A DNA stretch of 64,000 nt from Eublepharis macularius (GCF_028583425.1 NC_072801.1:66851766-66915765); one strand, 5' to 3'. Positions 43,301-50,734 are shown, numbered from the stretch's first letter. The notes: a model not told the origin generated them from the sequence alone. A program made the numbers and translations.

Positions 43301-45077
43301 ATCCCAACTCACTGATGTCATTTCTGGTCACACCAGAAGTGACAGCAGCACAATGCCAGTGAGGTTCCCTCCCCCCCTGGTGAATTTCCCACCAGGTACC
43401 AGCCTCATGCTGAGAAGCTTGGAGTTATCCTCTATCTTGGAGTTATCGTGGAATCACAACTGAGCTCCAGACTACAGAGATCAGTGGAGGAAATGGCAAC
43501 TTCGGAGGATGATCCCTATGGCATCACATCCTGCTGAGCTCCCTTCTCTCCCAAAAGTTTTGGAGATTCTGCTTATATAGCAGAACCTCCAGGAATTTTG
43601 CACGGGCAACCCTAAACTCTCTTCTCCACCGGAGTGGTAACCCTGCATCAGAGATTTGATGGGAATGGGAGGCTACCAAAAGGCAGGCAGTAGAATTCTG
43701 AGAAGGTAGAATGGCCTTTACCACATGTAGGTGGGGGAATCATATATTTTTTTATTGTCCCTTGAGTAAAATAATCTCTGCAAATAGAAAACAGCTATAG
43801 GAGAGTTGGCTAGAACTGATGTATTTGTTGTTTTTTACTTGCAAGGTTTTTGTGTTGTTTTTACATAGAGGAGTGCATTTCAAAAATTACCTCCATTTCC
43901 TGAAATTGGACATTTGCTAACCTCCAGGTGGAGCATGGCGTTCTTCCAGACTACAGAGAAGGAAGCCCTGATCTTGTCACATCTCCAAAGCTAAGCAGGG
44001 TCGACCTTGGTTAGTAATTGGATGGGAGATCTCCAACAAAGACCATGGTTGCGGAGGCGGGCAATGGCAAGCCACCTCAGATAGTCTCTGACCATGAAAA
44101 CCCCACCAGGGGTCACCATAAGTCAGCTATGGCTTGAGGGCACGCTCCACCACCACCACCATAGAGAAGAAAGCAAAGAAAATGGCAGCTTCAGAGAGCA
44201 AATCCTACAACTTCAAGATTTTACCACCTCATTCCTCTTGGCTTGGTCTACATGTGAAGTCTAGAGCTGTCAACTCCAGATTGGAAAATTCCAGGAGATT
44301 CGGGGGTGGAACCTGGGGAAAAGGGCTTGGGGATGGGAGGGAAGGCTAACCTCCAAAGCAGCCATTTTCTCCAGGGGAACTGATCTCTGTCATCTCGAGA
44401 TCAGTTGTAATTCCAGGAGATCTCCAGGCCCTCACAGATGTTGACAATCCTAGTGAAAGCCCAATGAGGTGGTAGTATCTTGAAAAGGCAGCGTGTATTG
44501 TACCATTTCAAACTATTCTTTCAGACGCAATCCCATTTTTAAATATTTCCAGCAAGATAAACACAAGCACGTTAGAGGACATGGCTTGGGCCTTTCCCTG
44601 TCATGCCAGAGCTGTGCTTGCAGGGTGCTGTTTCCATCAGAGAGAGTTCAGAAATGTGATCTCCCCTGTGCCCTAAATGGTACTGCCCATTCTACCACCT
44701 CAGAATTAGACCAGATCAGTTCAAGATCTACTTTAATTCATGCTGATGACAGAGTGGAAAGCCTTGAGCAGCCCACTTCGCCATCCTCAAATGCAGCTCA
44801 CCGGCGTTGCATTTCTGAGCATGTCCAGCGAGGGCCGAACCTTCCGACGTCCAGGCGGGGCTGAAAGGGCGTAGAATTCATATCGGGGGCAGGCGTCCAT
44901 TGTGGTCTCGTAATCCGGTGGGGCAGAAAGAGATCCATTTTCCTCCATTTGGGAGGGAGGTGTTGGGCCTTTGGGGCTCCCATTGGCTTGCTCTTTGGAA
45001 GCCCCACTTTGTACCTTCCGGATTTTGAATGGCCCAAGTGAAAAGATAGTCTTATATGACTGGGAGTCGTCTTCCAT
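17392..45077 (-). CDS. SLC12A10: NCC-type Na-Cl cotransporter, probable SLC12A10 (NCC2), complete
   Basis: 26 coding exons on the minus strand: 45077-44802, 41865-41719, 41561-41486, 40488-40393, 39412-39273, 38083-37973, 36868-36757, 36565-36435, 36325-36241, 35981-35821, 35184-35077, 31383-31260, 29872-29771, 28265-28110, 27506-27407, 26255-26144, 26014-25892, 24864-24758, 24188-24106, 21581-21531, 21272-21168, 20785-20674, 19438-19352, 18857-18722, 17806-17739, 17533-17392. All have GT-AG borders and matching phases; the total is 1016 codons, near human NCC (about 1021). Order: cytosolic N terminus (1-141), twelve-helix APC-fold core (from [17 protein letters not shown]), large loop with N-glycosylation sites N404, N411, N426 (exon 10), then the C-terminal regulatory domain (608-1016) ending [11 protein letters not shown]. 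The family moves Na+ with Cl- across the plasma membrane. It resembles SLC12A3 throughout, but its place between OSGEP and KLHL33 favours SLC12A10. An acceptor-like AG just upstream of the start codon suggests a non-coding first exon. No defects seen. Confidence 0.9.
17912..17936. repeat. (AC)n microsatellite
   Basis: About twelve AC units in the last-but-one intron of the SLC12A gene, roughly 105 bases upstream of exon 25. Confidence 0.9.
20161..20246 (-). mobile_element. Tiny 5'-truncated LINE insertion with target duplication
   Basis: A 17-base direct repeat (GGAACTGGGATTCTTTT at 20161-20177 and 20230-20246) flanks about 52 bases beginning with a T run and continuing AAAATTTTATCGG, like an inverted poly-A and the extreme 3' end of an L1. 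SLC12A intron 22. Confidence 0.6.
22262..22702. mobile_element. Foldback MITE with long inverted arms
   Basis: The left end GAGCTAAGCTACAAGTGATG, then CCGGACGTGTTTTTTA, mirrors the right end TAAAAAACACGTGTCTGGCA, then TTACTTGTGACTTAG. Inner arms also pair (TGGGAACTGTAGTTGAAA / TTTCAACTACAGTTCCCA; TTGCAATCTCAATG / CATTGAGATTGCAA). It shares the AGCTAAGCTACAAG terminus with family A (5801-7102). SLC12A intron 19. Confidence 0.75.
22990..23130. repeat. Foldback repeat of the GGTGCTACTGGACTC class
   Basis: TTGAGTCCAGTGGCACCTTA, GAGACCAAGAAGGC, then GTCTCCCAGCAGTCACTGGA and TTCTTCTGCAGACCAACACG. SLC12A intron 19. Confidence 0.6.
23258..23565. repeat. Tandem array of three palindromic units
   Basis: Three units each read GTGAAACTGACAG...CTCCT...GGCAGGAGAA...CTGTCAGTTTCAC, with the arms mutually inverted: about 23265-23332, 23376-23442 (left arm degenerate) and 23488-23557. 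They are spaced about 112 bases apart and linked by GGGTTCAGCCATGGACTGAA-like spacers. Open frames on both strands encode similar peptides because of the palindromy and are not genes. Confidence 0.75.
23825..24072 (+). mobile_element. CR1-like LINE 3' end
   Basis: TTTTGTAAGCCACCTCGGGC and GGAGAGGCGGCCTAAATTTT followed by AATTAAATAAATA resemble the 3' end of reptilian CR1/L2-type LINEs. It ends about 34 bases from exon 19 of the SLC12A gene. Confidence 0.55.
24555..24690 (-). mobile_element. tRNA-derived SINE fragment, minus strand
   Basis: CAACTCTATGAGGCAGGATT, CTCAAGCTCACCCAGGGAAC, inverted B box GATTTGAACCCAAATCTCCC. SLC12A intron 18, near exon 18. Confidence 0.6.
24895..25015 (-). repeat. 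Dispersed repeat of the GGTGCTACTGGACTC class
   Basis: GCCGTGTTGGTCTGCAGTAG, TTTGAGTCCAGTGGCACCTT, GAGACCAACAAGATTTTCAG, GGGTATGATC. It starts about 30 bases from SLC12A exon 18. Confidence 0.65.
25118..25358 (-). mobile_element. tRNA-derived SINE, minus strand
   Basis: CTTTATTTACCTCACAAATA, CAACAACCCTGTGAGGTAGG, CCCAAGGTCACCCAATGAGC and the inverted A-box region GTAACCACTACACCACACTG. SLC12A intron 17. Confidence 0.75.
28496..29100. mobile_element. AGGGTTGCCAG-family MITE interrupted by a second one (28565-28977)
   Basis: The outer copy shows AACTGATCTCCTGACCACAG and AGATCAGTTCCTG on the left and GGAAGGTAGATTCTATGGCA to GAGAGGGCAACCCTA on the right. The inner copy begins TAGGGTTGCCAGGTCCCC and carries TGATGTCACTTCC and GAATGATGTCATC motifs typical of the longer subfamily (also 38248-38625 and 61155-61926). 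SLC12A intron 13. Confidence 0.65.
29136..29392. mobile_element. hAT MITE (family B), foldback, 8-bp target duplication
   Basis: Ends CAGGGCTTTTTTTCTGGG and CAGCTGAAAAAAAGCCCTG are inverted. Flanks GCCCCAAG and TCCCCAAG form an 8-base duplication with one mismatch, diagnostic of hAT. Inside, GATCTCCAGACAGAGGGGAG is mirrored by CTCTGTCTGGAGATC. Other copies: 36936-37252 and 58933-59273. Confidence 0.85.
30316..30623. mobile_element. hAT (Charlie-like) MITE with 8-bp target duplication
   Basis: Starts CAGGGATTCCCCAACG and ends GGCTGGTAACCCCTG. Flanks GTTTATAT (30308-30315) and CTTTATAT (30624-30631) differ at one base. Contains CAGCCATTTTGTGGCTGG and CAGCCATTTTGAGGCTG repeats. SLC12A intron 12. 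Confidence 0.8.
31085..31160 (+). repeat. Dispersed repeat of the GGTGCTACTGGACTC class
   Basis: AAGTTGATTAGTCTTAAAGG, TGCTACTGGACTTTTTACTA and CACGGCTAACTCCTCTGGAT. It lies about 100 bases from SLC12A exon 12. Confidence 0.7.
32527..32750 (+). mobile_element. tRNA-derived SINE (Sauria-SINE-like)
   Basis: GCAGTTTGGTGTAGTGGTTA (A box), CCAGGTTTGATTCCCC (B box), CACCTCACAGGGAGATTGTC, TAAACCGCTCTGAGTGGGTA and CTGTCCTGAAGGTATAATAA. SLC12A intron 11. Confidence 0.85.
32771..32964 (-). mobile_element. tRNA-derived SINE, minus strand
   Basis: CCACAGTCACCCGGCATTCT and the inverted head AACACCCTAATCCACTACAC CACACTGG (split here for length). SLC12A intron 11. Confidence 0.7.
33078..33409 (-). mobile_element. 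tRNA-derived SINE split by a short retroposed repeat
   Basis: The minus-strand SINE (CCCCGTCTTTCTCCCCAGTG on one side, GGCCAAGGTCACCCAGTGAG and CATTCTACCCACTATACCAC on the other) is interrupted at 33182-33291. The break is bracketed by a 15-base direct repeat GCAACTAGCCTGTGA at 33167-33181 and 33292-33306. SLC12A intron 11. Confidence 0.85.
33182..33291 (+). mobile_element. 110-base hammerhead-like dispersed repeat, retroposed into a SINE
   Basis: Reads GAAGAAGTGAGCTGTGACTC, ATGAAAGCTCATACCCTACC, TTAGTCTTATAGGTGCTACT, GGACTCTTGCTCTTTTCT. The 15-base target duplication around it suggests insertion by a retroposon mechanism. A hammerhead-type core is visible but its first bases are changed (CCGAAGA where CTGAAGA is expected). 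Confidence 0.7.
33416..33629. mobile_element. Near-perfect palindromic MITE (family C)
   Basis: Left arm GGGCCGATTCCAGACGACTA...GATCGCGATGGGGAAAACG is mirrored by the right arm CGTTTTCCCCATCGCGATC...TAGTCGTCTGGAATCGGCCC. The few mismatches look mainly like CpG transitions, so the copy is fairly young. Related elements: 34916-35040 and 49283-49425. Confidence 0.85.
33640..34770. mobile_element. Family A MITE containing a CR1-like LINE fragment, itself containing another MITE
   Basis: Outer family A arms: 33640-33754 (TACACGAGGATGCTCAAGTG, GAAGGCTTTGTCAATT) and 34504-34770 (inverse). Between them 33755-34503 is a LINE-type tail: TGGCCTCAACCAGAGCCAGG, CTGGAGCC-rich coding remnant and a 3' end GTAATCCACCCTGAGCCCTT with AAATAAA repeats. 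Inside that, 33889-34117 is a foldback MITE with ends GGCCAAACTACAAGTGACGA and TCATCACTTGTAGCTTGGCC. Three layers in SLC12A intron 11. Confidence 0.7.
34916..35040. mobile_element. Short palindromic MITE next to SLC12A exon 11
   Basis: GGCCGTTTCCACACGGCTTA, CCTTGTTCCAGAAAACAGCG and CGAAGACGCAGTTA are mirrored by TTGCGTCTTCTCGCACAAGA, CGCTGTTTTCCGGAACAAGG, TAAGCCATGAGGAAACAGCC. The end of the element is 36 bases from the exon 11 donor. Confidence 0.8.
35240..35780. mobile_element. Foldback MITE (family D), degenerate copy
   Basis: Left arm CACTCTACACATTACTTCTT to CTCAGAAAGCTGCCGCTGGG; right arm GCTTGGGAGAAAGGCAGGAA to AGAAGTAACGTGTAGAGTGA. A separate sequence ending TCACTTCTAGCTTGGCCCAA interrupts the middle (about 35545-35630). 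The better copy is at 62118-62612. SLC12A intron 10. Confidence 0.65.
36936..37252. mobile_element. hAT MITE (family B), 8-bp target duplication
   Basis: Ends CAGGGTTTTTTTCTGGG and GCTGAAAAAAACCCTG. Flanks GTTCCTAG and GTTCCTAC differ at one base. It sits about 70 bases upstream of exon 7 of the SLC12A gene, in intron 6. Confidence 0.85.
38248..38625. mobile_element. Longer AGGGTTGCCAG-subfamily MITE
   Basis: Starts GGGTTGCTAGGTCTTC and ends GGGGGTCAGCAACCATAG; interior CACCAATGTGATGATGTTGC, GGGTGATGTCATCG and GCGATGACGTCATTCC. The paired TGACGTCA-like motifs are typical of this subfamily. SLC12A intron 5. Confidence 0.65.
38633..39145. repeat. Foldback repeat split by an AGGGTTGCCAG-family element (38755-39085)
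   Basis: Arms AAGTCCAGTAGCACCTCAGA...TTTCCAGGGTAT (38657-38701) and ATACCCTGGAAATCTAGTTC...TAAGGTGCTACTAGATTC (39088-39131) are inverted. The inner element begins TAGGGTTGCCAGGTCCC, ends TACCTGGCAACCCTA and is flanked by a perfect 8-base repeat GGTATCAT on each side, which assigns it to hAT. SLC12A intron 5. Confidence 0.85.
39168..39232. mobile_element. AGGGTTGCCAG-family MITE fragment
   Basis: AGTCTCTGGAGACCAATTAT and CCACCTGGAGGTTGGCAATT. It lies about 40 bases from the exon 5 donor of the SLC12A gene. Confidence 0.5.
39571..39705 (-). repeat. (ATTC)n/(ATTT)n microsatellite at the end of a LINE tail
   Basis: About 13 ATTC units then ATTT units (39571-39637), followed by ATTCCGCCCTTCCCACATTT and CAGGCTCAGGGCGGATTACA, the inverted 3' end of a CR1-type LINE. 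The microsatellite probably grew from the LINE's 3' tail. SLC12A intron 4. Confidence 0.75.
40330..40381. repeat. (TG)n(AG)n compound microsatellite beside SLC12A exon 4
   Basis: About 13 TG units followed by about 13 AG units. It ends 12 bases from exon 4 (donor at 40392). On the transcribed strand it reads (CT)n then (CA)n directly after the 5' splice site. Confidence 0.95.
41018..41468. mobile_element. AGGGTTGCCAG-family MITE nested in another copy (inner 41137-41360)
   Basis: Outer copy: GTTGCCAGCCTCCAGGTGAA to AACTCAGAGTTGATAACACC. The inner copy, inverted relative to the outer, begins TAGGGTTGCCAGCTCC and ends GGAGGCTGGCATCCCTG. Flanks ACCCTATG (41129-41136) and ACTCTATG (41361-41368) form an 8-base duplication with one mismatch. 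SLC12A intron 3; it ends about 18 bases from exon 3. Confidence 0.85.
42012..42310 (-). repeat. Penelope-like/hammerhead-like dispersed repeat
   Basis: The plus strand reads CTGTGGCACCTTCGAGACCA, TTCAGAGTATAAGCTTTCGA and AGCTCCCTTCTTCAGATAC. On the minus strand this gives CTGAAGA (42083-42077), a stem GGGAG/CTTTC and GAAA (42059-42056), a hammerhead-like core. Extent to the right is a guess. SLC12A intron 1. Confidence 0.5.
43425..43615. mobile_element. AGGGTTGCCAG-family MITE
   Basis: AACTGAGCTCCAGACTACAG, AGATCAGTGGAGGAAATGGC, CCCTATGGCATCACATCCTG and GAATTTTGCACGGGCAACCC. SLC12A intron 1. Confidence 0.65.
43965..44160 (+). mobile_element. 5S-rRNA-derived SINE with BovB-like tail
   Basis: CCCTGATCTTGTCACATCTC, CAAAGCTAAGCAGGGTCGAC and TTGGTTAGTAATTGGATGGG match the 5S rRNA internal promoter (A box, intermediate element, C box) better than the copy at 5448. 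The tail reads GCGGGCAATGGCAAGCCACC and CACCATAAGTCAGCTATGGC. SLC12A intron 1. Confidence 0.85.
44255..44455. mobile_element. AGGGTTGCCAG-family MITE
   Basis: GAGCTGTCAACTCCAGATTG, AAATTCCAGGAGATTCGGGG, CAGCCATTTTCTCCAGGGGA and GATGTTGACAATCCTAG. SLC12A intron 1. Confidence 0.7.
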
Positions 45078-47550
45078 TGCTGGCTTGAATTATTCTCACC
45101 TGTGAGGACAGAGACAAAGCAAAGAGGGGCAGATGTGAAGGAATGAAAAACAGAGCTTAAAATTCAAGTCAGAGTTCAACAGGTCTTGAACCCAGAATAT
45201 ATTTCCAGTAACAGGGACCAACAAGGCCGTGTGCCTCTGAGCATGTGCAGATTGCTTGTCTATTGACAAGGTATTAACCACGACCAGCACACATCTGGGA
45301 GTGAGATCTGGGCTCACCAGACAGAGGGTTTGTATACAGAGAGAGAGAACATAAATGCCCACCCTACAATGGTTTGTTTTTAGGTACCAAAGTAAAACCT
45401 TTTTCTTTGCCCAAATGCTCAGTTAACTGCAATTTCAGCACCCTCGTTTTCTAGTGCTTTGATGTCTCCTTAACTGTTGGATTGTTCCTTGTAATTTGGT
45501 GCTTTAGTGCACACCTATGCATCACTAAAAATTATGCAGAATTCTGTACCATGGAAGTCCGGACTACGGCAGCCTATAAAGATAAAGCCATTTTGCACAA
45601 GTATTTTATATAATGAATGTTGCTTCTGTGTGACACTGAAGCCCATATGTTGACCATTGCGCAAACGTCCTTCCTGCTTTCTGAGATTTTACCAAGCGTT
45701 GCTCCTGCTTTTCCAAGCCAAGCCTTGAAGATTAGAAACACTTGCTTTTAAACTGAGTACCTGCTGCATTGTGTACAAAATCTGTATATGCTGCAGTCCT
45801 GGTATACACACACGTTTGGGTATGGTCTTCTGGCGGACATTTTTGGTTCTTGGAATTTTTTCTCAATATCAAACCTGAGATCCCCTCAATTCTACATTCC
45901 AGACACAGTGTCAAATGTCATTGTTGTGTCGAATCACACAAGGTGCATTGTCCTGAGCATGATGTGACCCATGACCTCGGCATGTCCTTTATTGCTCTGA
46001 AAACCAAGTTCAACACCCTGCCTCTCAAGACCAAGAAAATAATGGTCTCCAAACAGTTTTGCCCATCAGTGTACCATTTTTTAAAAAATTAATCCAGTAG
46101 CAACCAGAATTGAGGAGATGGGCTGTATAAACGCATTAACTTGAAAGCCAGTCTACCCTTGAGACTGTAGAAATCCCGCGTGGAAGCACCTGGTTTTCAC
46201 CTAGAAATAAACTGTCTTCTACCAAATTAGCATCATGAGCAATGTCTCCAAAGGCAGAGGCAGGTAGCTACAGCATTCAAGCGCAGCAGATGCCTTTAAG
46301 CAACCCCGTTTCACCTGATCCCAGCTTTTCAGCAACGGCTAAACATCTCATTAAAAAAAATCCAGCCAAATTAGTTCAACAGTTATTAATCACACAATTG
46401 TTGAGAATGGAAATTCCAAGTCTAGAGGCAGGAGACCTCCGTATGTCAGTTGCTGGGGAAAACAAGCAGCAAAGAATCATTAGGAAGAGATTTCTGAAAC
46501 AGACAAACTGATCCATTAGGTGACTCTCGGTACAGTCCTAAGCAGAGTAACTCCAGACAGCATGTAGCACAAAAACGTTTTCAAATCTAATCCCTTTCTT
46601 TTAAAAGTTACCATTTCTATGCCACTATAAAGGGAAGAAGAAGCTCCCAGAGATCTGTAGAACATATCTAATACACAACACAGCCCATCAACCTCAGAAG
46701 GTCGCCGTAAATATTCAGAGAAAACGGCTCAATCCTCTCACCAAGGAAGCCAGTTTGGGTACCAGCCAAAGTCAAGCGTGTGCTAAGGAAGATATCCTGG
46801 CCGGAGGGGATGAAAACAAGACAGGCAGAAATGGAACCGATTAGCCGGGGAGGTGGATACAGCAGCCTGAAGGAAGATGCAACAGTGGGGGGGGGGGGAA
46901 ACAAGCAGACGGGGAGAAATCAGAGGGGAGACGGGCAGGCAGAGATTCGGGGACAGGTGGGCGGGCGGCTCATCCTCACTTCCTGGGTACCTGTGCTTTC
47001 AGTGCGTCTCTTCCACCAACCCTTTTGAATCCCTTCAGGCAGCAGGCTCAACTCCTATCCCCCCACTTGCCTTATAAAGGCAACAGGTGATTCTGGGCCT
47101 AGCTCTTTAGAACTGGACCCAACAGCCTCCGGCTGCCCTGATCCCTCCCATCCATCCGCCTCCTCCTTCTCCAAACAGCCAAACTTTCCAAGTGCCCGGC
47201 AGGGTCCGTAGGAACATCCTTTCCCCTCCTTGCACATACATACATAATTGAAGACCTGTTTGCTCGGCTTATCTTCTGCCTCCAAAGTTCTTTCCATTGG
47301 GCCAGTTTGCACAGAGCAATGGAAACTTGGAAAAGACAATGGAGGTTGGAGAGCCTGGAGCCGCGGGGATCTTGTCTGGCTGCACACACGCTGGACTCGT
47401 GAATGGGGGCCTGGCTGGAGAGCCAAGGTCACAAGCGTCCCATGTGCGGGTCAAAAGGTCCTGTAGAAAGCCTGGATTTGACCTGGGCTCTGTGTTCGGC
47501 CTTGGAACATCTTTTCAGCTGCACAATTCCACCAGAACATGTGATTACAG
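45078..47550. other. Upstream flank of the SLC12A gene, no gene recognised
   Basis: An acceptor-like CTGTCCTCACAG lies on the minus strand about 25 bases upstream of the SLC12A start codon. A GATTGCACTG-family foldback fragment is near 46533-46560. Otherwise I see no gene and no clear element; open frames of up to 125 codons here have no family resemblance. Confidence 0.4.
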
Positions 47551-47554
47551 AATT

Positions 47555-47650
47555 CACTACTGAAATGACTTATGGAGATCCCATAGGGTTGGACAGGCAA
47601 GAGGCAAAGAGAGGTGGTTTGCCATAGCCTGCCTTGGCTATGACCGCTAG
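47555..47650 (+). mobile_element. SINE or BovB tail fragment
   Basis: GACTTATGGAGATCCCATAG, CAGGCAAGAGGCAAAGAGAG and GTGGTTTGCCATAGCCTGCC resemble the conserved tail shared by BovB and squamate SINEs. Confidence 0.5.
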
Positions 47651-48094
47651 ATCGTCCAGAACAAACTAAAATGGTGGAACATCATTGATTGCATTGATTG
47701 TAGCATTTGCTATGTTTTGCCTGTGAAGAAGCTATTTATGCGAAATGGGACTGGACTCCTTACATGCCGGTGAACCCCATAGGCAGCGTTTCTCATGCAG
47801 AAGGCGGCGTGAATTATTTTGAATCAACATAACTTTGGCAAGCTTCTGCTCTTTTATGGACATTTTTCAAGCAGTTCGAATTTTTGAATTGTATTTGATT
47901 GAATGTATGTACTCTTGGAATATTGCTCTTGAATATTGAACATTGTCTGTGATCCCACCATTGGGTATTGTTACATATGGAATGCTTTTGTATATTTACC
48001 AATTGAATTCATCTCATTGAGCGCTCTTGCACTTTAAAAATATACAAATAATTGTTTATATTTGGTGATTGTATACTTCGGGGGTTCCTGTATT

Positions 48095-48310
48095 TTGTTA
48101 GCTTCCAGAAAGTGTCAGGAGATCTCCCAGAATTACAACGGATCTTCAGAAGGCAGAGATCAGTTCCCCTGGAGGAAATAGCTGGTTCGGAGGGCGAACT
48201 CTGGGCATTACACCCCACGGATTTCCTTCCCCTCTCCAATCCCACCTTCTCCAGGTTCCACCCCCCCAAATCTCCAGGAATTTTCCAAGCTGGAGCTGGC
48301 AACCCTAGGA
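48095..48310. mobile_element. AGGGTTGCCAG-family MITE
   Basis: GTTAGCTTCCAGAAAGTGTC, GATCAGTTCCCCTGGAGGAA, GGGCATTACACCCC and AAGCTGGAGCTGGCAACCCT. Confidence 0.75.
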
Positions 48311-48644
48311 CTACTAACCAGGGCTGATGCTGCTTCATTTCTGAGATCTGAAAGATCAGCCTAGCCTGGCCATCCAGGTCAGGGTAATAGAAGGTTAGAG
48401 TGACTCGATACATTAAGTTTTCAGATGGAGTCCTGGAGGACCCCTCTCCTCACCAAAGTTTTGCAGGGGATTATCTGTGAACTGCTCGTCTTCATAACAA
48501 ACCCTTTCCTACTTTCCTGGATTTTCTGGCATTGTTCCTAGCAAATCCTTGTCTCTGTTTTTGCCTTCCAAAGATTCCCCCCCCCCCACTTTCTCAGGGG
48601 AAGTTGCTAGGATTGTCCTAAGATCCGTTTCCATTCCCAGGATC

Positions 48645-49079
48645 AGGGGTCATTTCGTACAAAAAGAGCTGGAGGAACTCATTAGCATATCTCATTAGCA
48701 TATGCCATGCCTCTTGCCATCACCGGAAGTGTGTCATTAGTATAGCTGATTTGCATATGCCATACCCCCTGACATCACCTATTTTGGCTGTTTTGGACCC
48801 AATCCTGGCCATTCAGGGCCGAACTTGGGCCCAAAATGGCAAAAAGGGGCTGAAAATGGCTGAAAAGGGGCCCAAAATGGTCAGGATCGGGTTGCTGATG
48901 AGCAGGACAGTGATCCACCACCCGTCAGGGGCCCGATCCGGGCCATTTCGGCCCCAGGCCAGGCCAAAAACAGGCCCAAAATAGCCGAGAGTCAGATGGG
49001 AGGGGATAGCTGACATGTGACCTCTTTGGGGAACTGCCGGAACTGCGTTCTTGCGCATTCCCCCTTGAAATGAGCACTG
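48645..49079. mobile_element. hAT MITE (family E) with perfect 8-bp target duplication
   Basis: Starts CAGGGGTCATTTCGTAC and ends CTTGAAATGAGCACTG. Flanked by CCCAGGAT on both sides (48637-48644 and 49080-49087). The interior has repeated GGGCCCAAAATGG-like words and two GCATATG motifs. Confidence 0.9.
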
Positions 49080-49198
49080 CCCAGGATCAATAAGAATTAA
49101 ATCCTGGAGTGCAGAATAGGTGCTTGTGAGCTCTATGTCCCCTACTCAAATACATTATGAAGCAGATAACTATTTCATATCCTGCAGGTTACTGAGAG

Positions 49199-49430
49199 CA
49201 GAACCACAAGTGACAAAAGGCACAGATTGGACACTTGTCAGCTTCCCTCAAGTTTTGGCGGGAAATGTAGGCAGCTTGGCGTAACATCGCGTTTTCTCGC
49301 GCGAGTTTTGTGCGACGTCGCACAAAACTCATGTGAGAAAACGCGGTATTTTGCGTTTCCCCCGGCATGATCTGCAACGTTGCGCCATGGCCCGGCTTCA
49401 GGTAAGCCGTGTGGAAACGGCCTTGCTGTT
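49199..49430. mobile_element. Two abutting MITE pieces
   Basis: 49199-49282 (ACCACAAGTGACAAAAGGCA...GTAGGCAGCTTGGC) matches the MITE at 33889-34117. 49283-49430 (CGCGTTTTCTCGCGCGAGTT...GTAAGCCGTGTGGAAACGGCC) is a family C type with one arm shortened. Confidence 0.65.
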
Positions 49431-50734
49431 GTCTACGGCAGGCCATGCTGTTGTTAGATAGTTGGTAAAGAAGTTGGCAATCCAGAGGACGGGTGAGAGA
49501 TAGGACCTTATGGTACAAGGTGGTCATTATAAATCAATGCAAAACCAGAAAAAACTTAGCTAGAAACTCCATACTCTCATACAAGGGAGAAGTAAAATTG
49601 AAAAGGGGATTTCTGGATTGATCGAGCAGAGTCAAGAAATTCGAAATCGGCATTACATTAAAGCTCTCTATGGTCTTCACACCTCTCCATCTCTCATCCC
49701 TTATTTCTTCTTATGGCCCTGCCAGTCCAGTGACCTCTGTTTTATAAACCTAAGCTGTCTGATCATTTCCTGGCACACCTATTCATTCACACTTGCCCTC
49801 TCCTATGCATGGAACTCCCTTCCAGAATTCATTCCAAGCACCATTTCTCCTTCCTCAAACCCAACTTTCCTTCCTGGCCTCTGGCTTATTTCCTTCATCT
49901 TCATCCCAGCTACTGCTTTTCTCCCCTCTCTTGTTTCCCCCATTTCCTATTGTGTAAGTGTAAGGTCTTTGGTGGCAGGGACCTTTCTGTCTCTTCCCTA
50001 TGAAGCTCTGTAAGGTGCCATATATAGAGGATCAGGTGTCCCTCTCCCAGCAATTTCGACTATTCCCCACTGGAGCTTCAAAGGCTGGCAGAGGAAAAAT
50101 GGGAGGAAATGGGGGAAAGCGCCAGTGTCGTGCCAGCATGCAACGTCACTTTTTGCAAAGAAACAGAAGTGATATGTCCACAGGAGCGAAGTTCTGGAAA
50201 TCAGATGCTAAGACATCGGAATGATGATCTAGAATTTGCTCAAAATTCTATGAAAGACTTCTGGCAAGTTCTAGAGAACTGTTCCTGACATCATGATGTC
50301 ACTTCTGGTTTTTCACCAGAAATCACATTGCACACTGGTGCACTTGTTCCCGCCCTCCCAGTGGGTTGCCAGCTATGGCAACCTTACTGTTAACATAATA
50401 TGTCATACCTGCTGTAATTCTTTGTTCTAACTTTTTCCAAAGTTATTTTCTTTAAAATAAAGTGGGCTGAAGCCCATAACGTCTTGATCTGCAATGAATA
50501 TGTAGGTCTTCAAAAAATTGCAGGGCTTTTCTGTTATTTTTGCTGTGACCGAGTAACACAGCTTCCCCAATGCAAGTTATAAGAACAGCATACAATAGAG
50601 AGAAAGAAAATATGCTTTATAGAATAAAGTTGTCACTGTTCAAGAGTGTGAAAGACATAACCAGCTTCTGGGCCACACAGAATTCTTCATCAAGCCCAAT
50701 GGAAAAGAACTTGCTAATTCCTAGCTAGATATTT
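49431..50734. other. Intergenic, no gene recognised
   Basis: A LINE-like coding remnant may lie near 49680-50000 (CTATGCATGGAACTCCCTTC and nearby), but no family can be named. Nothing else is recognised. Confidence 0.3.

Noticed and set aside
44493-44864. 123-codon open frame, plus strand
   Set aside because: Antisense to the end of SLC12A exon 1 and its intron; no independent support.
17392-45077. Assignment as SLC12A1 or SLC12A2 (NKCC)
   Set aside because: The N terminus, the total length of 1016 codons and the exon-by-exon match fit the NCC type; NKCC proteins are longer and their extracellular loop differs.
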